This document shows positions 43,292 to 52,120 of a DNA stretch of 62,092 nt, one piece after another. Each line of letters opens with the position of its first letter. Positions within the stretch are counted from its first letter, which is position 1. The position numbers and the translations under genes were made by a program. Source of the DNA: UBA6168 sp964573725 (GTDB lineage: Bacteria > Bacteroidota > Bacteroidia > Chitinophagales > Saprospiraceae); NCBI GenBank assembly GCA_964573725.1, contig CAZNLJ010000028.1, forward strand, positions 1 to 62,092. Direction: 5' to 3'. The notes beneath the pieces are model-generated. The model was given only the letters and a program-made list of their open reading frames with translations, did no database searches and was not told the DNA's origin.

Positions 43292-44041
43292 ATGAAATTA
43301 TTGGAAGGAAAAACCGCCCTGGTCACCGGAGGATCCCGGGGAATCGGGGCAGCCGTCGTTGAAAAATTCGCCGCAGCCGGCGCGGCCGTCGCCTTCACTT
43401 ACCTGTCCTCCGCAGAAAAGGCGAACGCACTGGCGCAAAAATGTTCCTCCACCTACGGGGTGACCGTGAATGCCTATGCTTCCGATGCCGGGGATTTCAA
43501 CCAGGCGGAACAACTCGTCCAGGCGGTGATCCGTGATTTCGGTGCCATCGATATCCTGGTCAACAATGCCGGTATCACCCGGGACAACCTCATGCTGCGT
43601 ATGACGGAGGAACAATGGGACCAAGTCCTCCATACCAACCTGAAATCCATCTTCAACCTGACCAAACATGCCCTGAAGCCGATGTTGAAGGCCCGGAAAG
43701 GGTCGATCATCAACATGAGCTCCATCGTCGGGATGACCGGCAACGCCGGACAGGCCAACTATGCCGCCTCCAAGGCCGGCATCATCGGCTTTACCAAATC
43801 CGTCGCCAAGGAAGTGGGCTCCCGCAACATCCGCTGCAATGTCATCGCACCGGGATTCATCGAAACGGAAATGACCGAGGCGCTGGACGAAACGACCCGC
43901 AACAATTACCTGGCGAACATCCCGCTGAAACGCTTCGGGACAGGTGCCGAAATCGCCGATGCCTGTGTCTTCCTCGCCAGCGACATGGCCACCTATGTAT
44001 CCGGACAGACCATCAGCGTCTGTGGGGCACTCAATTGCTGA
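43292..44041 (+). CDS. fabG: 3-oxoacyl-[ACP] reductase FabG
   Basis: A 249-residue short-chain dehydrogenase that reduces 3-oxoacyl-ACP with NADPH in fatty acid synthesis. The cofactor motif is TGGSRGIGAAV (from residue 13), followed by NNAGITRDN. The catalytic Ser-Tyr-Lys is seen in INMSSIVGMTGNAGQANYAASKAG, and the lid region in APGFIETEMT. The TRDNLMLRM segment is characteristic of FabG rather than of general SDRs. The protein ends in CGALNC instead of the usual VNGGM-type sequence. It is followed by a hairpin and non-coding repeats. Confidence 0.92.
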   Translation: MKLLEGKTALVTGGSRGIGAAVVEKFAAAGAAVAFTYLSSAEKANALAQKCSSTYGVTVNAYASDAGDFNQAEQLVQAVIRDFGAIDILVNNAGITRDNLMLRMTEEQWDQVLHTNLKSIFNLTKHALKPMLKARKGSIINMSSIVGMTGNAGQANYAASKAGIIGFTKSVAKEVGSRNIRCNVIAPGFIETEMTEALDETTRNNYLANIPLKRFGTGAEIADACVFLASDMATYVSGQTISVCGALNC

Positions 44042-44061
44042 CACCTGGTCGGCTCCCGCCC

Positions 44062-44098
44062 GCCGGGCCGCACCGCTGTGGATGCGCTGCGGCCCGGC
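44062..44098. terminator. Possible fabG terminator hairpin
   Basis: GCCGGGCCGCA (44062-44072) pairs over 11 bp with TGCGGCCCGGC (44088-44098), about 20 bp after the fabG stop. There is no T run, so termination is uncertain. Confidence 0.45.
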
Positions 44099-44330
44099 AC
44101 ATGGGCAGCCCCTGCCTCGCCGGCGGATGCCCCCGCACAAGGAGAAATATGCGTTTCCTCTTCCCGTCGGTCCGTATCCAGGGCGGCGGATGGCGGACCT
44201 GTACGGCGGACCTTCCTTCCTGTCTTCGCAACAAGCGGGGATTTTCCGGCCATGCACCTCCCCCGTCGAGACCCGGGCCCCTGGTTCGAACGGTAGTGCC
44301 CGGATCATTGCCCTCCTCTCTCGCACCTCG

Positions 44331-44590
44331 ATATCCAATTCCAATATTTTGATTGCAAGGTTCGCATGATTGTTTAAAAACGTAAGCTACGCATAACCAA
44401 AGGGTCTTTTTGGCGCTTCCCACCTGCTGGACAGGACGTCCGGCAGCGCTTGGGCGCGCCGCCGGCCCTCCCAAGATATTTCTTGGGCGCGGGGCTACGC
44501 CACGCGCCCTTTTTGGTGCGGGGCGTAGCACATCAGCGAGTGTTATGACTAAAAAAAACAGAAAATCAATGCTTTGTAATTAATTATCTT
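44331..44590 (+). repeat. Dispersed structured repeat, copy R3
   Basis: The fullest copy. In order: TATCCAAT, AATATTTTGATTGCAAGG, GGTTCGCATGATT, AACGTAAGCTACGCATAACC, AAAGG, GGACAGGACGTCCGGC, GGCGCGCCGCCGG, the hairpin CCCAAG-ATATTT-CTTGGG, the hairpin GGGCGCG...CGCGCCC followed by TTTTT, GGCGTAGCACATC, GAGTGTTATGACT and an AT-rich end. The left end matches R1 and the right half matches R2 and R4. No coding sequence. Confidence 0.7.
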
Positions 44591-44625
44591 ATCCGGTTGA
44601 GGTGCGGTAGATGCGTTGCTTGGGG

Positions 44626-44845
44626 AAATTGCGAGGTTTTCGGATAGGCTCTTCCTGGAACAAGAAACGTAACCTCCTCTTGATCAAATATTTTTTATTT
44701 GTGCTGCTCGCCTGCCGGACCAGGCGGCCTGCGGCGCGTCCGGGCTCGCCGCGGGCCGCCCTACAGGCCGCCCTGAGGGTGCAAGGCGCGACACATCATC
44801 GAGATTGGGCACTAAAAAATATGAAAATCAATTTTTTACAATTGC
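44626..44845 (+). repeat. Dispersed structured repeat, copy R4
   Basis: Same orientation as R3 and 36 bp after it. Shares AAACGTAACCTC, GCTCGCCTGCCGGACCAGG, GGCGCGTCCGGGCTCGCCG, GGGCCGCCCT, GGCGCGACACATCATCGAG, GGGCACTAAAAAA and GAAAATCAATTTTTTAC with R3 or R2. The left end (AATATTTTGATTG) is not clear here. Confidence 0.6.
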
Positions 44846-45337
44846 CGATTTTCCAGGCTTGCGGTTCGGAAGATGAGATGGCCGGGACGGTAGCGGAAGG
44901 ATTCCCCGGAATCGGCGGGGCGGGAAAGGCCGAAGGTTGGATAAGGTCTCCCGCCAATCTTTCCATCCTGCCCGGACGACCGGACCAAGCGCTGCGCGAT
45001 GCAGGGAAGAAAATTCCTCGCAGGCCGGTTTGAATAAGGATTATCCGTGAAACAATGTTGCGCGGAATTACTTTCGGTCTTTTGAAAATCCGGTGGGAAG
45101 CGCAGGTGGCGATAGGCGGACCAGCTGAAGTACACGGTACGGCAGTCTTGCCCGTCATCCGACGGGACAGCGTCCTGGAGATGCCGACCGGCGGCCTTTA
45201 TACAGGAAATGGGGTGCTTCCTGGCAAATCTGGAATGATACCCTGGTAGATATCCCTACGGCAGGATGCCCGGATGCACGGTATCCCGTACAGGCAAGCG
45301 ATTGCGCCCGGGGATACCGTCCGGACAGCGGGGGCAC

Positions 45338-45652
45338 TCAATCCCCTTCCGAGAAAAAAGCTTCCAGCCCATCCTTGATACGGCGGAGTTTGGATTCGTT
45401 GGCATAGAAATAAGTGCTTCCGGCCGCGTGTTCCGACTGTACAAGGTCCTGACCGAGAAGGATGTCCAATTGTTCCGCAATGTACGGCTCCGACAAGTCG
45501 AGATAGGATGCGATTTCCTCGGAGGACATTCTTCCGTTGGTCATCAGCTTATTGATGATGTCGTATCTGAAACGATGCTTGTAGGCCCGCAAGGTATGCG
45601 TGGCCGATTCTACCTGGCCGGTATTTAACCATGTCGCTTTCTTAGTTTCCAT
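45338..45652 (-). CDS. ArsR-like winged-helix transcriptional regulator
   Basis: A 104-residue DNA-binding protein with an ArsR-like winged-helix core: HRFRYDIINKLMTNGRMSSEEIASYLDLSEPYIAEQLDIL is the helix-turn-helix region (about 26-65; the recognition helix includes SEPYIAEQLD). The wing follows with STYFYANESKL. There are no metal-binding cysteines, so a metal-sensing role is unlikely. The gene stands alone between long non-coding regions, with an inverted repeat just upstream that may be its own operator. Confidence 0.75.
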   Translation of the reverse strand: METKKATWLNTGQVESATHTLRAYKHRFRYDIINKLMTNGRMSSEEIASYLDLSEPYIAEQLDILLGQDLVQSEHAAGSTYFYANESKLRRIKDGLEAFFSEGD

Positions 45653-45671
45653 CTGATACGTAACTGGTTTG

Positions 45672-45722
45672 AGAATGAAACAATGAAAACACGCCTGTTT
45701 TGTTTTCCATAGTTTTCATTCT
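45672..45722. promoter_or_regulatory. Candidate operator upstream of the ArsR-like gene
   Basis: AGAATGAAA (45672-45680) is inverted as TTTCATTCT (45714-45722), and ATGAAAAC (45683-45690) as GTTTTCAT (45712-45719). The block starts 20 bp before the regulator ATG. Autoregulation is inferred. Confidence 0.35.
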
Positions 45723-46349
45723 GTACGATGCAGTCGCCCAGGACTGCGGATCACATGGCTGACATGGGAACCTTACGCCTTTTTTCCCGATTCTCCATGC
45801 TTGTATTGCTCGAGGTTCATCCGATCGGCCGGTAATTTACCGACCCTATGGCCGGCATTCCCTGCCGGTGGGGACGAGAACGTGACATACGTCGGCGCCG
45901 GGCAGGATAGCCGACGGCGGCCGTGTCTTCCGATGTGTGCTGTTTGCGGCATCCGGCCCTGTCCGATCGCTTATGCCGCCCCGCCGCCGGATCGAGGGGT
46001 CGGTTTCCGAAATCAAGGGCTCCTCTCAGGACGAGACCGGCGATGGTGGACACGCTGTCTGCCGGGGGGGAATCTTCTTTTTCCACCGTTCGATCATGTC
46101 GGATCCGACATGGACCTGGAAAACCGGTGGACCAACCCGGCGACCATCTTAACGGGGTGAAGGGTCCTTTCGGACAGCATCCCTCGACCTGTATGGATCA
46201 AAACGACCGCACAGCGAAACTGCTATGGTCAATTTTGCTGGTTATCAATGCGTTTTACATCTAAAAAAGAGGAGAGCTTGCAAGAAGAAGGCATTGCGTC
46301 ACAAGGTCGCAGATTTTTCTTGATTGGCAAATCTTTCCTTTCTATTTAC
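45723..46349. other. Intergenic region with no recognised feature
   Basis: About 630 bases between the regulator gene and the 3' end of the M14 peptidase gene. I see no gene, RNA or clear repeat copy in it. The end near 46240-46350 is AT-rich. Confidence 0.5.
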
Positions 46350-48950
46350 TTACTTTTTTCTGTTTTTTTCAATGGTGAGGCCGGAGATGGTATGACCGAA
46401 GAAAATGGCGTTTGCCAGGATCTTATTGGTCCCGTACCAAAAAGCCCTGAAGTTGGTGTTATCCGTCAGGCAAATCACCCTTCCTTCCCCGGTTCCGCCG
46501 ATGAGGGCGGCCGGGCTGCCGGATGCAAGTTGCCGCAAGGAGGGGTGACAATAGCCCGCCAGCAAGGGTGAGGCCGTATACCGGATGGGGGCGGCATAAG
46601 GGTTTTCCGGAAGGTCAAGGAAAAGGTCATGTGTCCGGAAGAGCGGCAGGTGCGTATTTTCGAAGCCAAAAAGGAGGGGATGCGTGAGGTCCGCCTCCGC
46701 CTCGAAGATGGCACCGGACAGCTCCCTGGCATCGCGGGTTTCCCTGGCGGTGGCATAGGTACCCTTCTCCGGGAAGGGCTTCGCTTCGGAGGATCGGAAA
46801 ACCACCGGAGCGAGCTGCCGGCTCTCGAGCCATCGGACGGCATTTTCATAGGCGACCAGCACGCCGCCGGCCGCGACCCAATTGCGCAGCGCCTCCGCCG
46901 GAAGCTCCCGGTAGGTTCCGGGCGGCATTAACAGCACGTTGAACCGTTGTAGCACGGACGGACTCACCCGCCCGGTTTCGAGCTTGGTGACCGGTATCTG
47001 ATACCGGGTATCCAGGAGGTGCCAGATTTCCCCCGCGTCATAGGAGGAAACATCCGAACCGACCAGCAGGGCGACCTTGGGCGCTTGGAGGACTTCCATA
47101 TGATTCGAGCCGATATCGATCCCTTGGGCGGTCAGGCCGGTGGACAGGCCGTGGATGACCAGGTGGCCGATGTCGGCGGCCTCCCGCAAGCGGGATGCGA
47201 TGTCCTCCGTCCCGAGGGCTTGTCCTTGGGTGGGGATGACGATGGTGCCGGCGGGAAAATCCCGGGCTCCACCGCCGCTGGTTTCCCCGCGAAAACTGCG
47301 GGTGGCGACCTGTGTGCGCAGCCCTTGTTGCTGCAGGTATTGCAGGGCCGCCGGGGCGTAGTACCCGTCCCATTCGAAGGCAAAGGCGTAATCGTCGGCA
47401 GCCGCCCGGAAGCTTCCCTCGGGCAGGGAGAAATCCGAAACCGGGTCCCCAAGCAGTCCCGCCTGGAATTGCCGGGCGGTAAGTGCCGCATAATCGAGGT
47501 GGAAGGCCAGCGGCAGGGTCCAGGCGCTGATATCGTAAAAGATGCTGTCCGCAAAGGTCGTATCGCGTTGGAACATGCCGAGGATCAGCTTGTACTGGGC
47601 TTGTTCCAAGGGGATGACAACCGCCTGGCCCGGCCGGAAGGTGGTCTCGCCCACGGTTGTCTCCCGGGCCAATCCATAGCATTGCACCTCATGCCGGGAA
47701 ACCATCTCGATGAATTTCTGGAGCCGGCTGCGGTCTTTCCGGGTTCCTACGATGAATGCCTTCCGGGTATCCTTTTCCGCTTCGGCCAGGGCCTGGCGAT
47801 AAAAGTCCCGCTGATAATCCAGCAGGTCCTTCCGCAACCCGAGGGCTGCGGCATGCGTGGACAAGGCCGTCGTCACCTGGTTCCGGATGGTGAACGGAAA
47901 GGTCAGCACGCCGTGACGGGACTGCTGGCGATGCCCCCGGCTGCTGGCCTGCTCGAACAGGATGCCGATGCAACCCTGCGCATCGGGGTAGGTCGAGCCT
48001 TTCCCGTAGTAGAAATCATCGTAATTCTCCTGGGTGTAATAAAGCGAACGGATGCCGTTGAGGGCGCGCGCATGGTACTCCCCGATCCGAAAGGTCAGTT
48101 CCTGGTTGGCGGCAGGGGTGATGGGATTGACCCGGCTCTGTATCCCCGGCATAAAGAAGAAAGTGGAGTTCGTCCCCATCTCATGGTGATCGGTCAATAT
48201 GTTCGGTCGCCATGCCTGGAACAACCTGACCCTTCCCTGGGATTCGGGGTGCTGTGCCGGCAGCCAGTCCCGGTTGAGGTCGAACCAGTAATGGTTGGTG
48301 CGCCCCCTGGGCCAGGCTTCGCTGAATTCGCGGTCGGCAGGGTCATCCGTCAAGGTCCGGTTGCGGTGCATGTTGACCCAGGTGGAGAACCGCTGCATGC
48401 CGTCGGGATTGAAAACCGGATCGAACAGGATGACCGTCTGCTCCAGCAGCCGCCGTACGGTCTCGTCCCTGGCCGCCGCCAGGTAGTACGCCACCAACAC
48501 GGCGGCATTGGCACCGCTGGGCTCGTTGCCATGTATGGTGAACCCCTGATAAAGCACCAGGGGCATCTCCGCCGTGTTCAGTTCTCCCGATTCGGCCGGG
48601 TCACACAGGCGTTTGTGCCGGGCTTGTATCTCCGGCAGGCGGGCATGCTGCCCGGGTGAGGTGATGACCAGGTGGACCAAGGGCCGGTTCTCATAGGTAC
48701 GGCCGTGTTCCTGCATGGAAATCCGGTCGGACGCCGCGTCCAGGGTCTTGTAATAGGCGATGACCTGGTCATGACTGAGGTGCCATTCACCGATTTCGAA
48801 CCCAAAATAGGCGGCTGGCGTCGGAATGGCCGGGTCGTATTCGATGGCAGGCAGATAGTAGGTCAACGGCTGCCCTTGCGCCAGCAGCGCCATGCGCCCG
48901 GAGAGGGTCAGCAACAGGAGTATCGGCAGGCGGAGGTGTTTGTTCGGCAT
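46350..48950 (-). CDS. M14-family zinc carboxypeptidase, secreted
   Basis: An 866-residue secreted peptidase. A signal peptide (residues 1-25, ending LLAQ) is followed by an M14 carboxypeptidase domain (about 50-400). The zinc-binding motif is GFTIHGNEPSG (His and Glu) and a downstream His lies in ILTDHHEMG. Other family features are ILFDPVFNPDG and HRNRT. The remaining ~450 residues include a DJ-1/PfpI-like region (VALLVGSDVSSYDAG and VLLMPPGTYRELPAEALRNWV quoted in part). This long M14 form is common in Bacteroidota. There is no T9SS domain, so it is probably periplasmic. A -7 element lies 23 bp upstream. Confidence 0.85.
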   Translation of the reverse strand: MPNKHLRLPILLLLTLSGRMALLAQGQPLTYYLPAIEYDPAIPTPAAYFGFEIGEWHLSHDQVIAYYKTLDAASDRISMQEHGRTYENRPLVHLVITSPGQHARLPEIQARHKRLCDPAESGELNTAEMPLVLYQGFTIHGNEPSGANAAVLVAYYLAAARDETVRRLLEQTVILFDPVFNPDGMQRFSTWVNMHRNRTLTDDPADREFSEAWPRGRTNHYWFDLNRDWLPAQHPESQGRVRLFQAWRPNILTDHHEMGTNSTFFFMPGIQSRVNPITPAANQELTFRIGEYHARALNGIRSLYYTQENYDDFYYGKGSTYPDAQGCIGILFEQASSRGHRQQSRHGVLTFPFTIRNQVTTALSTHAAALGLRKDLLDYQRDFYRQALAEAEKDTRKAFIVGTRKDRSRLQKFIEMVSRHEVQCYGLARETTVGETTFRPGQAVVIPLEQAQYKLILGMFQRDTTFADSIFYDISAWTLPLAFHLDYAALTARQFQAGLLGDPVSDFSLPEGSFRAAADDYAFAFEWDGYYAPAALQYLQQQGLRTQVATRSFRGETSGGGARDFPAGTIVIPTQGQALGTEDIASRLREAADIGHLVIHGLSTGLTAQGIDIGSNHMEVLQAPKVALLVGSDVSSYDAGEIWHLLDTRYQIPVTKLETGRVSPSVLQRFNVLLMPPGTYRELPAEALRNWVAAGGVLVAYENAVRWLESRQLAPVVFRSSEAKPFPEKGTYATARETRDARELSGAIFEAEADLTHPLLFGFENTHLPLFRTHDLFLDLPENPYAAPIRYTASPLLAGYCHPSLRQLASGSPAALIGGTGEGRVICLTDNTNFRAFWYGTNKILANAIFFGHTISGLTIEKNRKK

Positions 48951-48972
48951 GGTGCGGGAATTTGTGTTGCGG

Positions 48973-48980
48973 CAAAAATA
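48973..48980 (-). promoter_or_regulatory. -7 element for the M14 peptidase gene
   Basis: The plus strand CAAAAATA is TATTTTTG on the minus strand, 22 bp before the peptidase ATG. Confidence 0.5.
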
Positions 48981-49014
48981 AACTTTTCAGGCGACGACCC
49001 CGCACCCGCCGACA

Positions 49015-49920
49015 TTAAAAACGGCGGAACGGCTGTCTCCGTTCGAATCGGAGTACGGCTGTCCCGTCCGCCTCACCCGGAATCTGTCCGTCCAGCCAGG
49101 CGGTCAACGGCAACAATTTCCGCTGCAGGTAAAGGGCCCATGCGGAGGTGGGCAACTCCGTCCGCCCCACCGGCGGACGCAGCCAGGCCCGCGGGAAACC
49201 GAACAGATACAGCAAGGGGCTCCCCAGCCAACGCGCCCACAACCAAGGATGACCCCTGCCGGTGAATACCCGGGCACTCACCGCCACCTGCAGGCGCTGG
49301 GCGGAACGCAGGTGGAACGCCTGGGCCCGGAAATGTTCCTTGTACCAGGACAGGGACCGGACGGCCGTTTCCGGTGGATCCGGGTCGGGACCCGACGCAA
49401 GCGGTACGGCCACCAGCACCCACTGCCGGCTGACCCGGCACCATTCCGGGATGATCTCCTCCGGCCGGGCGGATCCGTCGACAGGCCCGAACGGCTCCAC
49501 CGCCAACACCACATCGAAAGCTTGGTCCGGGAATGGAAGCTCCGTCCCTTCGGCCGGCACCAGGTCCACCGGCCGGCCGGCCAGCTGCGCCGCTACCCCG
49601 GATACCGCCGCCGCTCCGCCCGCCACCACCCCGAAAAGTTCCTTCGCCTGGCTGCCGGCGGCCAAGGCCAGCAGGTCCCCCGCCGTGCAATGGGCATCCA
49701 AGACCGATTTCCCCGCCACCCAATGGAAAATTCCCAAGGTGTGCAACAACTGCCGGCGCCGATACGCTTCGAACGGGGTCGGTTGCCGTCCCCGCTTCCC
49801 GCCCCCCGCCGATGTTACCACCGGAGCCGGCGACACCCCTGTCGCCGGCTCCGGCATGCGTGAAGCACCGACCTTTTTTCCGACAGGCAGGTTGGTGCGG
49901 ATGACTGATAACCATTTCAT
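49015..49920 (-). CDS. Class I SAM-dependent methyltransferase-like protein
   Basis: A 301-residue protein. The central part (about 65-190) has a methyltransferase-like fold: VLDAHCTAGDLLALAAG is a degenerate motif I (GxGxG is not kept), LPFPDQAFDVVLAVEPFGPV has the acidic substrate-side loop, and EEIIPEWCRVSRQWVLVAVPL fits motif III. The first 45 residues are low-complexity and basic, with no signal peptide. The C-terminal part is Trp/Arg-rich (WLWARWLGSPLLYLFGFP). The enzyme activity is uncertain because motif I is weak. It lies 15 bp downstream of the AraC gene on the same strand. Confidence 0.6.
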   Translation of the reverse strand: MKWLSVIRTNLPVGKKVGASRMPEPATGVSPAPVVTSAGGGKRGRQPTPFEAYRRRQLLHTLGIFHWVAGKSVLDAHCTAGDLLALAAGSQAKELFGVVAGGAAAVSGVAAQLAGRPVDLVPAEGTELPFPDQAFDVVLAVEPFGPVDGSARPEEIIPEWCRVSRQWVLVAVPLASGPDPDPPETAVRSLSWYKEHFRAQAFHLRSAQRLQVAVSARVFTGRGHPWLWARWLGSPLLYLFGFPRAWLRPPVGRTELPTSAWALYLQRKLLPLTAWLDGQIPGEADGTAVLRFERRQPFRRF

Positions 49921-49935
49921 GTGTATGGGTTTCCT

Positions 49936-50784
49936 TTAGCCGGAACGGCGGTGCTTCCGGCGGAATGCGGTGGGATTCTCCCCCGTCAACCGCCGGAACC
50001 GCCGGTTGAAATACGACAAGCTCCCGAAACCGCTCCGGTAACAGGCCTCCGTGACGGAAATCCCCTGCCGCAACAGGTCCCGGGCATGCTGGATCCGGTA
50101 CCGGTTCAGGTATTCCGTAAAGGTCTGTCCGGTCATTTTTCGAAAAAAACGGCAAAACGCCGGCTTCGTCAGGTGTACCAAGGATGCGACGGTACCGATA
50201 TCCACCTCCTCCTGGTAATGGGTGCTGACGAAATGACGCACCTCCATGATCCGCCGCTCCTCCCGGAACAGGGAATCGCTGGCGATCGGCTGTTCGGCCA
50301 GGGTCGTCACCTCCCCGCTGTCCGCCAATTCCTCGAATATCTCCAACAGACTGACCAACTGCCGGAACGGCGGTGCCTCCGGCAAGGCCACCAGCTTGCT
50401 GCCGACCGATTCCTTGGTCCGGCCGGCAAATACGGCTGCACCGGTGGTGCGCTCGAACAGCTGCCGGACGGACGCCAGCTCCGGCGCCGCTAAAAAGGCC
50501 TCCCCCAGGAAGTCCGCCCGCAATTGAACCACGACTTTCCGATACGTGCCCGCCACCCCGTAATCAAAGTTCAGATGCGGGATGTATGGCCCGATGAAGG
50601 CCAGGTCGCTCCCCCGGAAGGGCGCCGTGTGGCCGCCGATCCGCCGGATTCCGTCCGCACCTTCCAGGTAGACCAGTTCGTACTCCGGATGGTAGTGCCA
50701 ATAATACCGATCCCGCAACTGCGGGGTCAACAACCGGAAGGAATGGTGCCTGTCCGGGACAATCTTCTCTATCTCTGCGCTCAT
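49936..50784 (-). CDS. AraC-family transcriptional regulator
   Basis: A 282-residue regulator. It has an N-terminal cupin ligand domain (about 15-130, with YYWHYHPEYELVYLEG and GSDLAFIGPYIPH) and a C-terminal AraC double helix-turn-helix (about 185-275, with EEVDIGTVASLVHLTKPAFCRFFRK and SVTEACYRSGFGSLSYFNRRF, in part). The HxHxxxE pattern in the cupin is typical of sugar-responsive members. It is divergent from the PhyH-like gene; the 142-bp spacer contains inverted and tandem repeats that could be its binding site. It probably controls that gene and perhaps the aldo/keto reductase beyond. Confidence 0.85.
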   Translation of the reverse strand: MSAEIEKIVPDRHHSFRLLTPQLRDRYYWHYHPEYELVYLEGADGIRRIGGHTAPFRGSDLAFIGPYIPHLNFDYGVAGTYRKVVVQLRADFLGEAFLAAPELASVRQLFERTTGAAVFAGRTKESVGSKLVALPEAPPFRQLVSLLEIFEELADSGEVTTLAEQPIASDSLFREERRIMEVRHFVSTHYQEEVDIGTVASLVHLTKPAFCRFFRKMTGQTFTEYLNRYRIQHARDLLRQGISVTEACYRSGFGSLSYFNRRFRRLTGENPTAFRRKHRRSG

Positions 50785-50797
50785 GGTCTAAAAATAG

Positions 50798-50846
50798 CCA
50801 TATTTTGATGCAGTTGGGCATTTCTCGATTCAATATGTCAATATGG
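50798..50846. promoter_or_regulatory. Candidate AraC operator between divergent genes
   Basis: CCATATT (50798-50804) is inverted as AATATGG (50840-50846), and CAATATGT/CAATATGG are tandem at 50831-50846. These lie in the short spacer between the AraC gene and the PhyH-like gene. Binding is an inference. Confidence 0.4.
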
Positions 50847-50893
50847 TACAAAAACGGAGCAAAAGACGCGTAGCGGACGGCGGGACCTTGCCC

Positions 50894-50901
50894 TACTTTT
50901 G
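50894..50901 (+). promoter_or_regulatory. -7 element TACTTTTG for the PhyH-like gene
   Basis: TACTTTTG matches TAnnTTTG and lies 25 bp upstream of the ATG at 50927. Confidence 0.5.
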
Positions 50902-50926
50902 TATCCTCACTTTTAAAATCCAGCAC

Positions 50927-51919
50927 ATGAAACAGGACCTTCCCGGCACAATGGCTCCCACCATGGTTCCGGACAATGCCCATCGGGATATCCCCGGCAA
51001 CCCCTCGACCGCAAAATCCAGTGTCCAACAGCTTAACGACCGGTCCAACGGGCTGCCCTTGCGGGTGCTCCGGGAGGACGACTGGCAGTTCTGGATACAC
51101 CAAGGCTATATCGTCGTCCCCCAGGCCGTCCCCCGGGAACAGGCGCTCCGCCTGGCGGATTTCCTCTGGGAATTCGAGGAGAAGGACCCCGCAAACCCGG
51201 AAACCTGGTACGCGCCGCCCCGCGCGGAAATCCAGATGAAGGAACTCGCCAACAGCGGGATGGTGGAGGTCTACAACCACCAATATCTCTGGGATAACCG
51301 GCAATACCCGCGCGTATACGATGCTTTCGTCGACATCTGGGGAACGGAAAGGCTGTGGGTGACGATCGACCGGGCCAACCTGAACTTCCCCGCCCGACCC
51401 GGCTTTGCCTTCGACGGTTTCATCCATTGGGATTACGACCCGGAGACCAAACCGGTCAACGTACAAGGGGTACTGGCCCTGGCGGACCAGACCGATGAGG
51501 AGATGGGGGGCTTCCAATGCATCCCCGAACTGTATCGCACCTATGATTCCTGGAAACTGACCCAGCCGGCGGACCGCAACCGCTTCCGGCCGGACACCAC
51601 CGGATTCGAAACGGTCAAGGTCCGCATGCAGGCGGGCGACCTGCTGATTTTCAACAGCCTGCTGCCCCACGGTATCCGCCCCAACCGGTCGGGCGACAAG
51701 GTACGGATCGCACAATATGTCTCCATGATGCCGGCCCAGGAGGAAAATGCGGCCCTGCGCGAATGGCGCATCGAGTCGTGGCGCCACCGCATCGCCCCGC
51801 AAGGGTATGCCTTCCCCGGAGATCCCCGCAACTGGGAACAGACCCGCTACGAAACGGCCCGCCTGAGCTCCCTCGGTGAGAAATTGCTGGGCCTGCGGTC
51901 CTGGGACGAAGCTTCCTGA
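50927..51919 (+). CDS. Phytanoyl-CoA dioxygenase (PhyH)-family protein
   Basis: A 330-residue Fe(II)/2-oxoglutarate dioxygenase-like protein. The metal triad is readable: HxD in FDGFIHWDYDPETKP and the distal His in NSLLPHGIRPNRSGDKVR, where the Arg would bind 2-oxoglutarate. PhyH-family enzymes hydroxylate small molecules; bacterial members act in secondary or catabolic steps. The substrate is unknown. The ATG at 50927 (MKQDLPGTMAP) follows a -7 element; the first 45 residues are variable and Pro-rich. It is divergent from the AraC regulator, which likely controls it. Confidence 0.8.
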   Translation: MKQDLPGTMAPTMVPDNAHRDIPGNPSTAKSSVQQLNDRSNGLPLRVLREDDWQFWIHQGYIVVPQAVPREQALRLADFLWEFEEKDPANPETWYAPPRAEIQMKELANSGMVEVYNHQYLWDNRQYPRVYDAFVDIWGTERLWVTIDRANLNFPARPGFAFDGFIHWDYDPETKPVNVQGVLALADQTDEEMGGFQCIPELYRTYDSWKLTQPADRNRFRPDTTGFETVKVRMQAGDLLIFNSLLPHGIRPNRSGDKVRIAQYVSMMPAQEENAALREWRIESWRHRIAPQGYAFPGDPRNWEQTRYETARLSSLGEKLLGLRSWDEAS

Positions 51920-52120
51920 GCGGACCCGCCGGATGCCCCCGATTGCCGCGGGCGACTGTCCGCCCGGAAACGTACTTGGGTCCCCGGTCGGCACCTTCAT
52001 CCCGGCAAGCATGAAATAACATTGTTAGAAAACTTTCGTCACCGGTCGGACCCTGGTCCGGCAGGTGCCCTCAATGCTCCTTCACCGCCTGTTCCCGAAG
52101 CAGGCCGTATACGACCGGCT

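Larger units (their letters stand above)
44042..45337. other. Repeat-rich non-coding region
   Basis: A 1.3-kb stretch without a supportable gene. It starts with an 11-bp hairpin (44062-44098), then holds repeat copies R3 (44331-44590) and R4 (44626-44845). The rest (about 44850-45337) has no feature I can name. Confidence 0.6.

Noticed and set aside
44260..44300. tRNA-like GGTTCGAAC in the region after fabG
   Set aside because: No acceptor stem, anticodon stem or CCA context around it; the match is limited to a few bases.
44042..45337. Small protein genes in the repeat region
   Set aside because: The frames here run through the repeated GC hairpins and are not kept between repeat copies, so they are not protein-coding.
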